Shown piece after piece: positions 53,640 to 64,000 of a stretch of DNA of 64,000 bases; position 1 is the first letter of the stretch; every line of letters starts with the position of its first letter. The position numbers and the translations under genes are program-made. The notes under the pieces were generated by a model, which searched no databases, was not told the DNA's origin, and saw only the letters and a program-made list of their open reading frames with translations. The DNA is from Gordionus sp. m RMFG-2023 (taxonomy: Eukaryota; Nematomorpha; Gordioida; Chordodea; Parachordodidae): positions 30,304,508 to 30,368,507 of the forward strand of contig NC_088776.1 in NCBI RefSeq assembly GCF_954871325.1. The letters are read 5' to 3'.

Positions 53640-54660
53640 GATGAAAGGAATCGATCGTTATAATTGAATGGAGATTTAAAATCACATATGTTGGTGAAAG
53701 TTTGTACTTTCTTTAATTATTTTTTATTTGTTTCCCGTATGCGTATCACTCCCATATAGCAAGACTGGCATTATTTTAGAGCTGAACTTATGCAAGAGAT
53801 ATTTCTAGATGATCAATGTTTATAGAAATTCTTATATTTGATATTGGCATTTTTTATTATTTCTCCCTGTATACTCTCCTTGTTGTTCATGGTGAGTCCC
53901 AGAAATTTAAAGCATTCAGTATTTCATGACCTTCGAGTGGACTAAAATATAAATGATTCGCGCGCTCAGTGATGACATGTTGAAGGTTTTGTTATAGTTA
54001 ATGCCTAATCCAGCTGACTATGTGCACTTAGTATTTTTATTAAATTAATAGCCTCCGTTTCTTATATTGTAATAAGAACTATATCGTTGGCATATGACAA
54101 TATTTTTTGATATTGGTTGTTCCTTTGAGAATGTTCAGTAGAAATGTTGGTATCTCTAATAGTCGATATAATCTTGTTCGTAATTAAATTGAAGATTATC
54201 GGGGAAAGAGCAGCGTCATGTCTAATTGCCCTATTTATCCTGAAAGGAGAGAATTGTGACTGTTTAAATTTGGAATTTGACGAATAAAATTAAATAGTCC
54301 AGGATTCTGTTTATATTTTCTTCAATGCCACACTAGAGTATCCCATAATTCTGAGTGTTCTACTTTTTTGATGGCTTCCCGTAATCTATAAGGTGAACAT
54401 ATATGATAGTTTAGGTCTATAACAATTATATAGTCACCCTTAGGGCTATTTTAAGTTTTAGAATATTTTTTCCTGGACCATATGCGCTTATATTTTTTCT
54501 CAATAAATTCTTAGTAGAGAGATGGCGGGAAAACTTGTAAAAATGAATTTTACCGGCCCTGAAGAAGCAATTAAGGATCGGATCAAATACCCTGGTAGGA
54601 AATATCCATGAGCCAGTTCGGGACAACCTCCAATCTACTTCACTACATAATATTTAAGTA
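53640..54660 (-). pseudogene. LINE (non-LTR) reverse transcriptase remnant
   Basis: From 54640 downward the minus strand reads SWIFPTRVFDPI, LREAIKKVEHSELWDTLV, then AIRHDAALSPIIFNLITNKI, STIRDTNIS and LSYANDIVLI. This is the order of the RT palm: the GxRQGDxLSPxLFNxxxxK motif, then the catalytic YADD, here YAND, so a key Asp is changed. From about 53930 to 53720 it reads LGLTMNNKESIQGEIIKNAN, the 'YLG ... I..EI..RI' thumb region. Stops and frame changes are frequent. No poly(A) or TSD seen. Resembles RTE/L1-like elements; clade unsure. Confidence 0.75.
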
Positions 54661-55421
54661 AAAATCTAAAAATTTAGTTCTGTCAATATCTTTGTATTTC
54701 TAAAAAGTAGGTTTAAAGGCCTTGGGAAAGGTGTTTTGCACGACCCAATAGCTATTTTGTCTTTTGTGGTTAGATCGATAACAACCTTTTTCGGGGTACC
54801 AAATACCTTATAATTTTCTTAATTGATATCAATAAATCATGATTCATGTATTTCAAAAAGTGAGCAAAGATATTCTAAAAAAATGGTTAATCAATTGAAA
54901 GCACTAATTCTAAAATCGATGCCAATGTTTCATGCCTTAGTAAATTCTTTAAAATTTTTAAGTAAAGAATAATAAATAATAAAGTTAAGGAAAATTTTTG
55001 CCAGATGATAAATTTTATTTTATTATTATCTTCGATAAAGCTATTGTTAAAGCATTTAAAAATAACCTTTTAAAATTGTAGATATTTAATTAGGAAAAAC
55101 ATTTTAAACGGCTTGTGCAATAAGAGTTTCTAAATTAAAAATCAAGCCTAGCTTTGGAAGCTTGTTTAATAATTTGGAAAGTTGCACATATTTGCCTGAG
55201 CCTACAGAAAATGATCTCAAAAGGAATTATAGTTCTACATAATTTACTAAAAGATATTATATCATATAAGCTGAATTTTTTAAATTAATTAACTATGCCT
55301 ACTAAATAAAACTTTTTAATTTGAAATGTTTAAAAGTTTATTTTGTAATAATATATATTTACAGTTTATACAAATATAAAATACAGATAATTATTTGTAT
55401 TAAAGTAAAAATTTTTAGTAT
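54661..55421. other. AT-rich stretch without recognised features
   Basis: Nothing beyond AT-rich, stop-filled sequence; it may hold more of the decayed LINE at its left edge. Confidence 0.4.
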
Positions 55422-55643
55422 ATGTATATCAGAGTTGCTAAAAGATACTTTTTAAATGAATCTAGATAGAGATTTTTAAAAAATTTATCATACATTATTT
55501 TCGTACCCTTATTTTTATCGTTTTTTTGAATAAATTTTAATTTATTGTAAAAAAAATATTTTACATAAAACTTAAAATTGTTAATTAAAGTTAGCGGAAT
55601 ATTTATAAATTAAAAAATTCTAAATAAATTTATTTGTTTAAAA

Positions 55644-57081
55644 TAGTGCTGTAAACATTTCTAAAAAAATCGAACGCGTTCACATTCAAGTTCACTTTCA
55701 AAAAAAAAGGAACGCGTTCACGTTCATGAACCGTTCAAAATTATAATAATTTTTTTTTTAATTTTCTAATATAAATAAATGTCTTATATTTATTAACACA
55801 ATATTAGCCTTGTTAAAAAATTAAAATAATATAATTATAAATTCAAAATAATATATCAATAAAAATTTCTTATTAATTTTTAATAACAATATTTTTCAAA
55901 TTTTTATCTGATAGACAAGAACGCTTGGCAGTTAATACGGCATTAGCTATACTAAAAACGCGCTCAAGGGTAGATGAGGTGATTGCGGTATTATACTTAA
56001 TAAATAACTCTTTTAACGTGAGGAATTTATCAAAAACATTTATTGTTTTGTTATTTGCTTCAAAGAATTGAGATAGGTTATCCTCCTCCAATCCATTCTC
56101 TACTTCCTCGACAAAAAAGGATATCTCGAAATTAACAGTTCTTGCATTATCATTTCTAGGGTTTTCAAAGCATTTTTTTCAATAATAACGCTATAAGTTT
56201 ATTTTTAATAGGCTAGTTCTGTGGAAGTTTTATCCATGGCCATTGAAGCTTGAATATGGATGTATAATTGCAGAAAGAACATATTGATCTTCATATATAT
56301 GTTAAAATCTTTAAAAAAAATAAAATATATGCAATTAATTGAGTAGGTTTAATACCTTTTATTAATCCCATTTAATACGGCGTCTATCAATGGTTGACCA
56401 TATTTGAGGCCACTAATTTTTTTTAATTTTAAAATAACTATCGTTATTTTTGGGGTCAAATATCCCAAATACATTTTTTCTTCAAATTTAATGATTTTAC
56501 TTAGTTATATTATAATATATTATATAAAATAAAATGATTAATATTACAATCAAACGTCGTCTTAAATTGGAACCTGAAGATTTTGATAATATAATACTTT
56601 TTGGGCACATTTTACACATGGTAAGCATTGAATTAGTTCCTTCAATATAGGATGTTACTGTAAAACATTTATCATATTTGGCCATGGTAATGATAATTCA
56701 TCTGATTTTGGATTTTCAGAATCAGATGATGGATTAAATAATAATATCCATGCTTATGCTAATCTATTAAATTAAAATATAAACAATAATATTTAAATTA
56801 ATAACCTATGTGTTAAAAAAATTGAAATGTGAAAAGGATATACGCAGCTGATTAAAAAATATAAATAATACTTTTTAAAAAAAATTCGGAAATATTAAAT
56901 TTTTCAAATAAATAAAAATAAAAAGTATTTTTAAAATTTAACGAACGTTAAATTCTAACGCGTCCGTCATAAAAAAGGAACGCGTTCACGTTCAAAGTTC
57001 GTCAAAAATAAAAGGAACGCCGTTCATCATTTTTTTCAAAAAAATGAACTTCGTTCATGAACGCGTTCGTTTACAACATTA
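55644..57081 (-). mobile_element. BED/hAT element with perfect 8-bp TSD GTTTAAAA (1.4 kb, internally deleted)
   Basis: Ends TAGTGCTGTAAAC and GTTTACAACATTA are inverted repeats (two mismatches), flanked by GTTTAAAA at 55636-55643 and 57082-57089. Subterminal 'gaacgcgttc' palindromes recur at both ends (55670-55735, 56940-57070). The minus strand encodes an N-terminal BED-like finger (CKMCPKS...SGSNLRRRL, about 56630-56540). A shortened core follows (ILKLKKISGLKYGQPLIDAV, about 56440-56380), then YNTAITSSTLERVFSIANAV and LSDKNLKNIVIKN (56000-55873). Much of the catalytic core is gone. Confidence 0.92.
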
Positions 57082-57117
57082 GTTTAAAATAATTTTGTGC
57101 ATCAATGGTAGTTTTTA

Positions 57118-58560
57118 ATAGTGCTGTAAACGTCACTATAAAAAAGAAACGCGACCGTTACTCGTTACGTTTGGAAAAAGAAAGTCGTTACCGCTACTCG
57201 TTTCCTTTTTAAAAAAGGAACGCGTGTTATTGACTATTCAAAAAAGTAACGGGTTACTCGATATTTAAAAAATTATTATATACAAAAAATTTTTTATTTT
57301 TTTCCTGCAATATATAATATAAATAAAACTATACAAAAAGAATTTATAATAAGATAAGATCTCTTATTATAAAAAAAATTTCCATATATATATAATTATA
57401 ATATAAATAAAATTATATAAAAATAATATATTATATATAAGATAACATCTTTTTGTAACAATTTTTTATTTATTTTTAGCAACAATTGATTTTTAAATCT
57501 GATCAGAAAAAATAAATAAAATTTTAATTTCGGAGAATTTATTAGAAATATTTTAATAAATGTCATTATTTTGAAAAAAGCTTAATAGATCATCCAAGGA
57601 TCTTCATTCATTTCCCCATCAAAAAAAATTTAACTATCAAAAAAATATTCCGGTATGTTTGTACGATAAAGGAATTACGTCTGCTCTTTCTTTGTCAAGA
57701 TCTTTTCTCAAACTGGAAATAACATCCTTTGTTGACCTCTAATTTTATACAAGGCCAATCTAATTTAAATAGCGGGTGAATTACTGCTGATGGTATATAT
57801 TCAACTTTATAGATGTGTTGAAAATAAAAGATAATCAAAATATAAATTATAAGCAATCTTTGATTGATTTTTTCTACGCCTTCCAGGATTGAATTAATAA
57901 GCGGCTTACAAAACTTAAAATTATTTAAAGCCATAAGTTTTAATATTATAATAGTTATCGTGGGAGTGAGATATCCCAAATGCATTTTTTCTTCGCTCTC
58001 TAAAATTGAAAGAGCCATAGCAATCGGTTCCTTAACCACCTTTCTTAATTAACACCCATACGATATTCATCAATGAACGACTTGTCGTTATTTAAATATC
58101 TCTGTAATTCCGATTTATCAAAAAATTCGTCAAATTTTTGGCAATTCTCCTTAATTTAATTTCAAGGCGTTATAAAAAGAGTACCATCTTGTTATAACCG
58201 GTTTAATCAGATATCTTCCCATGTTTTCCTTAAAAATGGCTGCACTATTTGAAGTTTACTTATGTTTATTCCACAATAGCTTACACTTAGAAAATATAAT
58301 TTTTGAAATGTTAAAATGGACATTGTTACCTGCCTTTTTAATGTCAACACTTGAAATGAGTTTTAAAGTGTGTGCTGAACAGGAATGATGCTTAGGTAAG
58401 TATACAATACTATCATTAGTATTTTGATTTTCAAATAGATCAAATAATGGCAGAGGAACTATTTCTTCATTCGATTCCTCTCCTTGTTCATATACTCTAA
58501 TAAATTTTTATTAAATTTATTATAATTTTTTTACTTAAAAGCTTTTATATAATTTATAGC
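57118..58560 (-). pseudogene. hAT transposase remnant, core region; one related TIR end at 57121
   Basis: Minus-strand text in order: FENQNTNDSIVYLPKHHSCS, AHTLKLISSVDIKKAGN, IIFSKCKLLWNKHK, GRYLIKPVITRWYSFYNAL, then KEPIAMALSILESEEKMHLG and YLTPTITIIILKL, NFKFCKPLINSILEGVEKIN, AVIHPLFKLDW. This is the hAT core order CxAHTLNLI, FxKCxxLWNK, TRWNSxYD, LGYLLPTI, PKFKLRW. A few stops interrupt it. The terminus TAGTGCTGTAAACGTCAC at about 57121 resembles that of the neighbouring element; its partner end was not found. Confidence 0.85.
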
Positions 58561-59429
58561 ATTGCCGGTAATGCATTTGATCATTTTATATCTTATATGC
58601 GGTAAAAATTTCAATGATTATTTTTGCTAGATAATCAAATCTGTGTTTATGATTTAGCCTTTTACAAACTAAGCAGGCTGATAACCCTCTCAAGAGTGTC
58701 TGGGTGTAGCCAGTATACCATCATCCCTAAATAAGAACTTTTTTAAAAGACAATAATATCAATCTATAAAATATATATTTTATATACCAATGATAAGCTG
58801 ACAAAGAATCCACAGTTGTTCAGACAATTTTTGTGTTACACAATAAATTCACTAATTTCTTTGCCATGTTGTCATTTGCTTTTTAATTTTAATACGAGGG
58901 TAGGCCTTGACATCACATTTTTAGTTAGCTGAAATTTTGATAATATTAATAAATGCAGTGCTTTCTACAATTGAAAATGGTTGCAATTGTTCAATTACAA
59001 AATTAAAAACTATTTAATCAACAGCTGACTGTGCTATTTATATCATTGATGTATATGGATTCTGCATCTCAATGAGTGTGAGTTGATTGGCTTTAATTTT
59101 TTTTTATTACTATTCAAATGTTCATATTTGAGGAATATACAGTCTATAATTTTTTAATTAAATATTATTAATTCCTGAATTTTTTATTAAAAATAACTTT
59201 GCTTTTTCAATAATTGAAAATAAATCTTTTAAAAATTTAATTGCATTTTTTAATCCCTCACTAAGCTTACAAGGAAAACATTAAAAAAATTATGTTTGCC
59301 AAAGATAATTTTTCAATTTCTTATCTTTTCGGAATTATCATTTAAAAATGAATCAGGAAAATATTTAGATCAGCTCTCTATAACAATATTGCTCCATAGT
59401 TTTATTCCATATATATTTATTTAAAAAAA
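58561..59429. other. 5' part of the hAT remnant region, too decayed to read
   Basis: Minus-strand scraps continue but no motif can be named with confidence. A 'gataaccctctcaagagtgtctgggtg' stretch near 58680 is GC-richer and unassigned. Confidence 0.35.
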
Positions 59430-60060
59430 ATTTTTTTTAGCTTTCACCTTTTCTGGTGGTGAGCTCCTTCAATATTTCTCTCCACTTGTTATTCATGCTA
59501 TCTAATTTATACTTCTTCTTATCGGCTCTAACTTATGGCCCCAATGAAGTTTTGATCTTCCACTTTTACGTTTGCCCATCACTTCCAAACTCTGAACCTT
59601 ATTTCCTATATAGTTCATAATCTCATTGTGTGCCCATATCACCTAAATCTCTTAATAATCATTACCTTTAACTTCCTAATATTCTTGTACTTCGCACCTT
59701 ATCCTTTCTTGATACCCCAGCAATCATCCTCAGCTGGTTGGCCATGTTTCCAAACTATATAGAATAGTTGATTGTACTATGGAACTGTCCCTTCTTTGTG
59801 GGGATTCTTTTGTCAAAGAGCGCTTCAGATAAAGATCTCCATTTTAACCGCCCTATATTAATTTTATTCTTTATCTCTTTCTCTATTGTGCCGTTTGTTT
59901 GTAGCCTTCAATTGCCGATATCTGCCATTCGTTTATATCAATGCTCTCTTCCTATAACCATATCCGTCTTTACTCTATTTATGTTTAGTCCGTGCTTTTC
60001 TAGGATTTTTATTGTATAGATTTGTGAGGAAATGTATTCCATCATCTCCTATGACTTTCT
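59430..60060 (-). pseudogene. LINE reverse transcriptase C-terminal region remnant
   Basis: Minus-strand words are NGTIEKEIKNRINIGRLKWR, SLSEALFDKRIPTKKGQ, EMRMLKWMAGVSRKDKVRS. They match the C-terminal part of RTE-type RT proteins (EIxxRIxxGWxxWxxxxGVLCDRKVPxKLKG, then ExRMLRWMxGxTRxDxIRNE). At least three frame changes. It is clearer than the C-terminal part of the remnant at 53640-54660 and is a separate copy. Confidence 0.75.
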
Positions 60061-60491
60061 ATTTGAATATCATCAGAACGACATGTGATTATTTCGGAAA
60101 TGTATTCTATCCATCTCCTAGTACTTTTAAGGCATATCATCTATATAAGTTTTAATATTTTGTATATTTATTTTTTATTATATTCGTCTTAATATTTTTT
60201 AATATATATTTATTTAAATTATATGCTCATATGAGATAAAATGAATTTTGCATTTAAATATTTTTATTTTTTTTAAAAAAACCTTAAATTACAGTATATT
60301 AAAATGAATCTTGAAAAGTAAAACAAATACAGATACTTCTGAAATAGTATCTAGATACCGATACTTTATATATATATCTAGATACAGATAGGACATTTTT
60401 TATCTAGAAACTTTAACAACTCTGTTGTATATTGTATACATATTATAATTATAGAAAGCATAAGTTTTATTTATAATTTTTATGTTAGAAT

Positions 60492-60844
60492 TAGAGTTCT
60501 GCAAAGTTAAGCCCGGCCCGTACCAGGCTTAATTCTATTTAAAATGATCATTTCGGGCCGGGCCTAATACTTTAAAAAAAATTCGGGTCGGTTCGGGTCG
60601 GACCTTGGAAATTTTATTAAATATATCTAAATTTATCATGAAACTAAACGCTATATAACATATGTCTTTTATTTTAAGTAATTATAAAAATTAATTTCTA
60701 TATTTAAATAAATTCGGGCCTGGCCGGGCCGGTAAATTTTTTAAAAATAAATTTCGGGTTTAGGCCGGACATCAAAACTTTTTTAAAAAAATTTCGGGCA
60801 GGGCAGGGCCGGGTTTGAAAAATTAGGCCCGATGTAGATCACTA
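60492..60844. mobile_element. TAGAGTTCTGCAAAG family element with perfect 8-bp TSD GTTAGAAT (353 bp)
   Basis: Ends TAGAGTTCTGCA and TGTAGATCACTA are loosely inverted. GTTAGAAT flanks both sides (60484-60491, 60845-60852). The interior has gggccgggcc / gcccggcccg blocks with A/T runs, and the 'cgctatataacatatg' segment seen at 14474-14750. Confidence 0.85.
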
Positions 60845-60852
60845 GTTAGAAT

Positions 60853-61985
60853 TATGTTTCAAATGACTAATCATAAACATATCAAGAATAAATATGTTGT
60901 CTTATTAAATAATCTAAAAATTTATTAAATTATTAAAGAAAAAATTCATAATCCTATTTTTTTCTTTCTTCATATCTAAAAGGATATTTTAATTTTGACT
61001 TTTTTGATATCCTTGTTTGTTCTTGTTAAATATTATGGTTTGATAGTTTGGGGTATCATTCGAATTTGAAGTATCATTTAAAAAATTTATGAAGTTAACT
61101 CAATTTTATGTGGATAAATTTGACTTTTGTATTTAACATTAGAATATATTTATTTACCCTTAAAATATAATTATAGTTATAAAAATAATAATTTTAACCT
61201 GTTAAATACATTTTTAAGTCCCCATGATAAATTTTGTGCATTGACTGTGAAATATACAATAAAAACAATGCTAATAACCCACACAATTTAAAAACACAAC
61301 TCTAAAACTAACATAAATACATTTTCACTCCAAATTTTATTGTCCAATTATATATCTATAAAAAAACAAAGTCATCATAATTATCTCGTCCCTTTTATAC
61401 TTTAAAGAAATCACGAGTTCTACATGTGATATATAAAGGTATGCGACTATTTATAAATATAAATATATTAAATAATTTTAAATAATATGACATGACAAAC
61501 TCAAATGTATTAAATAGTGTGCAAAAAACATCATTCTAAAATTTAGTTCATGAAAATTAGTTACTAATTTTAGTTATACAACCTAGACACTTTAGAAATT
61601 TTGTAACTAAATTAGTTGAGCTTAGGACAAGGCATAATCTTTTTTAATATATATTCTTTTACTATTGATTCCCATAAAAAAATCTTCAGGCCATGTGTTG
61701 GTTTATCTTATATCTAAACATTTGCCTGTTAGCGTCAATGTGTTATTTTCGGCAATGTACACATTGCCTGATTTTTTTAGGCAATGTGTTACGGTGGTAG
61801 GCAGGGTGAATTAGTTATTTAGGCAATGTATTTTATTTTATAAATTAATAAATTTATTATTTATTTGAGAGATTAATTTATTATTTAATTGATATTAATT
61901 TAATATTATTTTTGTAATTTAAAGATTTTATTAGATATATTTTTAAGTAATATTTTTAAGATTGTCAATGTTTTTTATATATTTT
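60853..61985. other. AT-rich intergenic, one short GC-richer patch
   Basis: 61720-61850 repeats 'ggcaatgtg/caatgtgtt' words in both orientations and may be a decayed small element. The rest is featureless. Confidence 0.4.
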
Positions 61986-61989
61986 TTTG

Positions 61990-62360
61990 AGATTTATATA
62001 AATATTTTTATATATTAATTTTTTACGTACTTTTTTCTGGTACATCTTTTGATCGTAAATATTTTTATATATTAATTTTTTACGTACTTTTTTCTGGTAC
62101 ATCTTTTGATCGTAAATATTTTTGAATATATTTTTATTAAAGGATTTTTAATATATATTTGAATAATATTTTTTAATTTGCTATATTATTATTTTTAATA
62201 TTTTTGATTGATAATTGTTTTAAAAATAAATTTTTTAAATGATTTTTTATATATAAATTTTTTATGTACTTTTTATCTGATACATCTTTGATCGTAAATA
62301 TTAATATTTTAATTTTTTACGTACTTTTTTTCTGGTACATCTTTTGATCATATATATTTT
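61990..62360. repeat. Tandem duplication set on 'ttttttacgtacttttttct..ggtacatcttttgatcgta'
   Basis: Four diverged copies (about 62020, 62080, 62260, 62310) share 'acgtacttttt' and 'ctggtacatcttttgatc'; the first two lie 58 bp apart and are perfect. Confidence 0.75.
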
Positions 62361-62394
62361 TTTTAAAGGATTTTTAAAATAGTACTTTTTTTCT

Positions 62395-63760
62395 GTTTAG
62401 GTAAAAATATGTTTAACATGTTATATTAAAATTTCAGTTAAGATGTACCATAGAAAAGTGACAATTGTCATAATCGTTATTTTTGAAATTTTTTGAGTTT
62501 TTTTAAAGTAAATAGGTAAAAATATATATTGTAAACAAGATAAATTAAAATTTTAGTGAAGATGTACCATAGAAAAGTGACAATTGTCATAATCGTTATT
62601 TTTGAACTTTTTGGATTTTTTTAAAGTAAATAGGTAAAAAATATATATTGTAAACAAGTTAAATTAAAATTTCAGTGAAGATGTACCATAGAAAAGTGAC
62701 AATTGTCATAATCGTTATTTTTGAACTTTTCTGAATTTTTTTTAAACAAATAGCTAAAAATATATATTGTAAACAAGTTAAATTAAAATTTCAGTTAAGA
62801 TGTGCCATAGAAAAGTGACAATTGTCATAATCGTTATTTTTGAAATTTTTTGAGTTTTTTTAAAGTAAATAGGTAAAAATATATATTGTAAACAAGATAA
62901 ATTAAAATTTCAGTGAAGATGTACCATAGAAAAGTGACAATTGTCATAATCGTTATTTTTTAACTTTTTTGATTTTTTTAAAGTAAATAGGTAAAAAATA
63001 TATATTGTAAACAAGTTAAATTAAAATTTCAGTGAAGATGTACCATAGAAAAGTGACAATTGTCATAATCGTTATTTTTGAACTTTTCTGAATTTTTTTT
63101 AAACAAATAGCTAAAAATATATATTGTAAACAAGTTAAATTAAAATTTCAGTGAAGATGTAACATAGAAAAGTGACAATTGTCATAATCGTTATTTTTGA
63201 ACTTTTTTTAAAGTAAATAGGTAAAAATATATATTGTAAAGATAAATTAAAATTTCAGTGAAGATGTACCATAGAAAAGTGACAATTGTCATAATCGTTA
63301 TTTTTGAACTTTCTGAATTTTTTTAAAATAAATAGCTAAAAATATATATTGTAAACAAGTTAAATTAAAATTTCAGTGAAGATGTAACATAGATAAGTGA
63401 CAATTATCCAAATCTTTATTTTTGAACTGTTTTGAATTTTTTTAAAGTAAATAGGTAAAAATATATATTATAAACAAGTTAAATTAAAATTTCAGTGAAG
63501 ATGTAGCATAGAAAAGTGACAATTGTCATAATCGTTATTTTTGAACTTTTTTGTAGTAAATAGGTAAAAATATATATTGTAAACAAGATAAATTTAAATT
63601 TCAGTGAAGATGTACCATAGAAAAGTGACAATTGTCATAATCGTTATTTTTGAACCTTTTTGAATTTATTTAAAATAAATAGCTAAAAATATGTATTGTA
63701 AACAAGTTAAATAAAAATTTCAGTGAAGATGTACCTTAGAAAAGTGACAATTGTCATATA
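62395..63760. repeat. Satellite of ~120-bp units with conserved TGACAATTGTCA palindrome
   Basis: About 11-12 head-to-tail units, mostly 119-120 bp, some shortened to about 105. Each has 'gtaaacaagttaaattaaaa', 'tttcagtgaagatgtaccat' and 'agaaaagtgacaattgtcat' then 'aatcgttatttttgaa'. The palindrome is kept in all but one unit (about 63400). A higher-order pattern alternates two spacer variants (agtaaataggta / aacaaatagcta). Confidence 0.93.
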
Positions 63761-64000
63761 GTTATAAACAAAATTAATTCGCTTTTAATTATTATAATCA
63801 AAATTAATGATGAGTTTTTTTCCTGCAAATCGTTCCTTGATTTTATAAAAACTCTAGATATAAAAATTTCGGTGAGATTTATTATGATTGTATTAATGAC
63901 TAAAATAATAAAAAATTCCACTATTATAATTAAACTTTACTCTTCACAGCAATCAGAAAAGTTTTTAACATAATGAATAATAGCTCGCATATGTATAATT
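63761..64000. other. AT-rich end of window, nothing recognised
   Basis: No repeat unit or coding signal after the satellite edge. Confidence 0.5.

Larger units (their letters stand above)
55430..60424. mobile_element. Composite hAT stack bounded by CAGAGTTG...CAACTCTG ends (5.0 kb)
   Basis: The outer ends CAGAGTTGCTAAA and TTTAACAACTCTG are inverted repeats with one mismatch. Flanks ATGTATAT (55422-55429) and TTGTATAT (60425-60432) match 7/8. Both subterminal regions contain TCTAGATA words. Inside are a complete-ended hAT (55644-57081), hAT transposase remains (57118-58560) and LINE RT sequence (59430-60060). Either one element grew by later insertions, or two unrelated ends match by chance; the TSD favours the first. 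Confidence 0.5.

Noticed and set aside
62395-63760. CRISPR or promoter array because of the repeated palindrome
   Set aside because: The whole ~120-bp unit is repeated, spacers included, so it is a satellite.

Overview
The window looks like a stretch of a very AT-rich animal (metazoan) nuclear genome, crowded with decayed transposons and poor in genes. The animal assignment rests on two host genes that can be rebuilt exon by exon: a chondroitin sulfate N-acetylgalactosaminyltransferase (CSGALNACT) family gene on the minus strand (10116-12299, 4 exons) and a PSMD5 (26S proteasome assembly chaperone S5b) gene on the plus strand (23254-50537, 7 exons). Both rebuilt reading frames are multiples of three and stay in register with the human proteins as I remember them. 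Introns fall into two classes: tiny (40, 46, 46, 84, 121 and 150 bp) and very large (3.5, 4.7 and 16.9 kb). The large ones are filled with transposons. I cannot name the phylum.

Layout. 1-9.5 kb: hAT remnants, a short tandem array on gcattcgc, a FLYWCH/MULE-type remnant, and several terminal-inverted-repeat (TIR) elements nested in one another. 9.5-12.3 kb: the CSGALNACT-like gene. 12.3-22.5 kb: a retroelement fossil, a ZMYM1-type hAT remnant (minus), a 1.87 kb hAT element with target-site duplication (TSD), and a Ty3/gypsy-like fossil (minus). 23.3-50.6 kb: the PSMD5 gene; its introns hold a complete-ended 1.1 kb hAT, smaller MITEs, a gypsy-like scrap, a G-tract satellite, a 742 bp MITE with perfect TSD, a 25-bp minisatellite and, in intron 5, a roughly 7.8 kb Helitron (Rep plus PIF1-type helicase, antisense to the gene). 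51.6-60.9 kb: a second copy of the 1.87 kb hAT family, LINE reverse transcriptase pieces, and a hAT-in-hAT stack. 61.9-63.8 kb: a satellite of about 120 bp units, each with the 12-bp palindrome TGACAATTGTCA.

hAT elements dominate: at least six copies have clear 8-bp TSDs, several transposase remnants belong to the SSAxxERLFS (BED/hAT) or ZMYM1 types, and many short non-autonomous families share interiors built from GGCCCGG blocks alternating with A/T runs. Two cases show a small element nested at the same place in two copies of a larger element, so the nesting came before amplification. No tRNA, rRNA, CRISPR or prokaryotic feature was found. Splice sites and protein families were judged by eye; no alignment or search was run.
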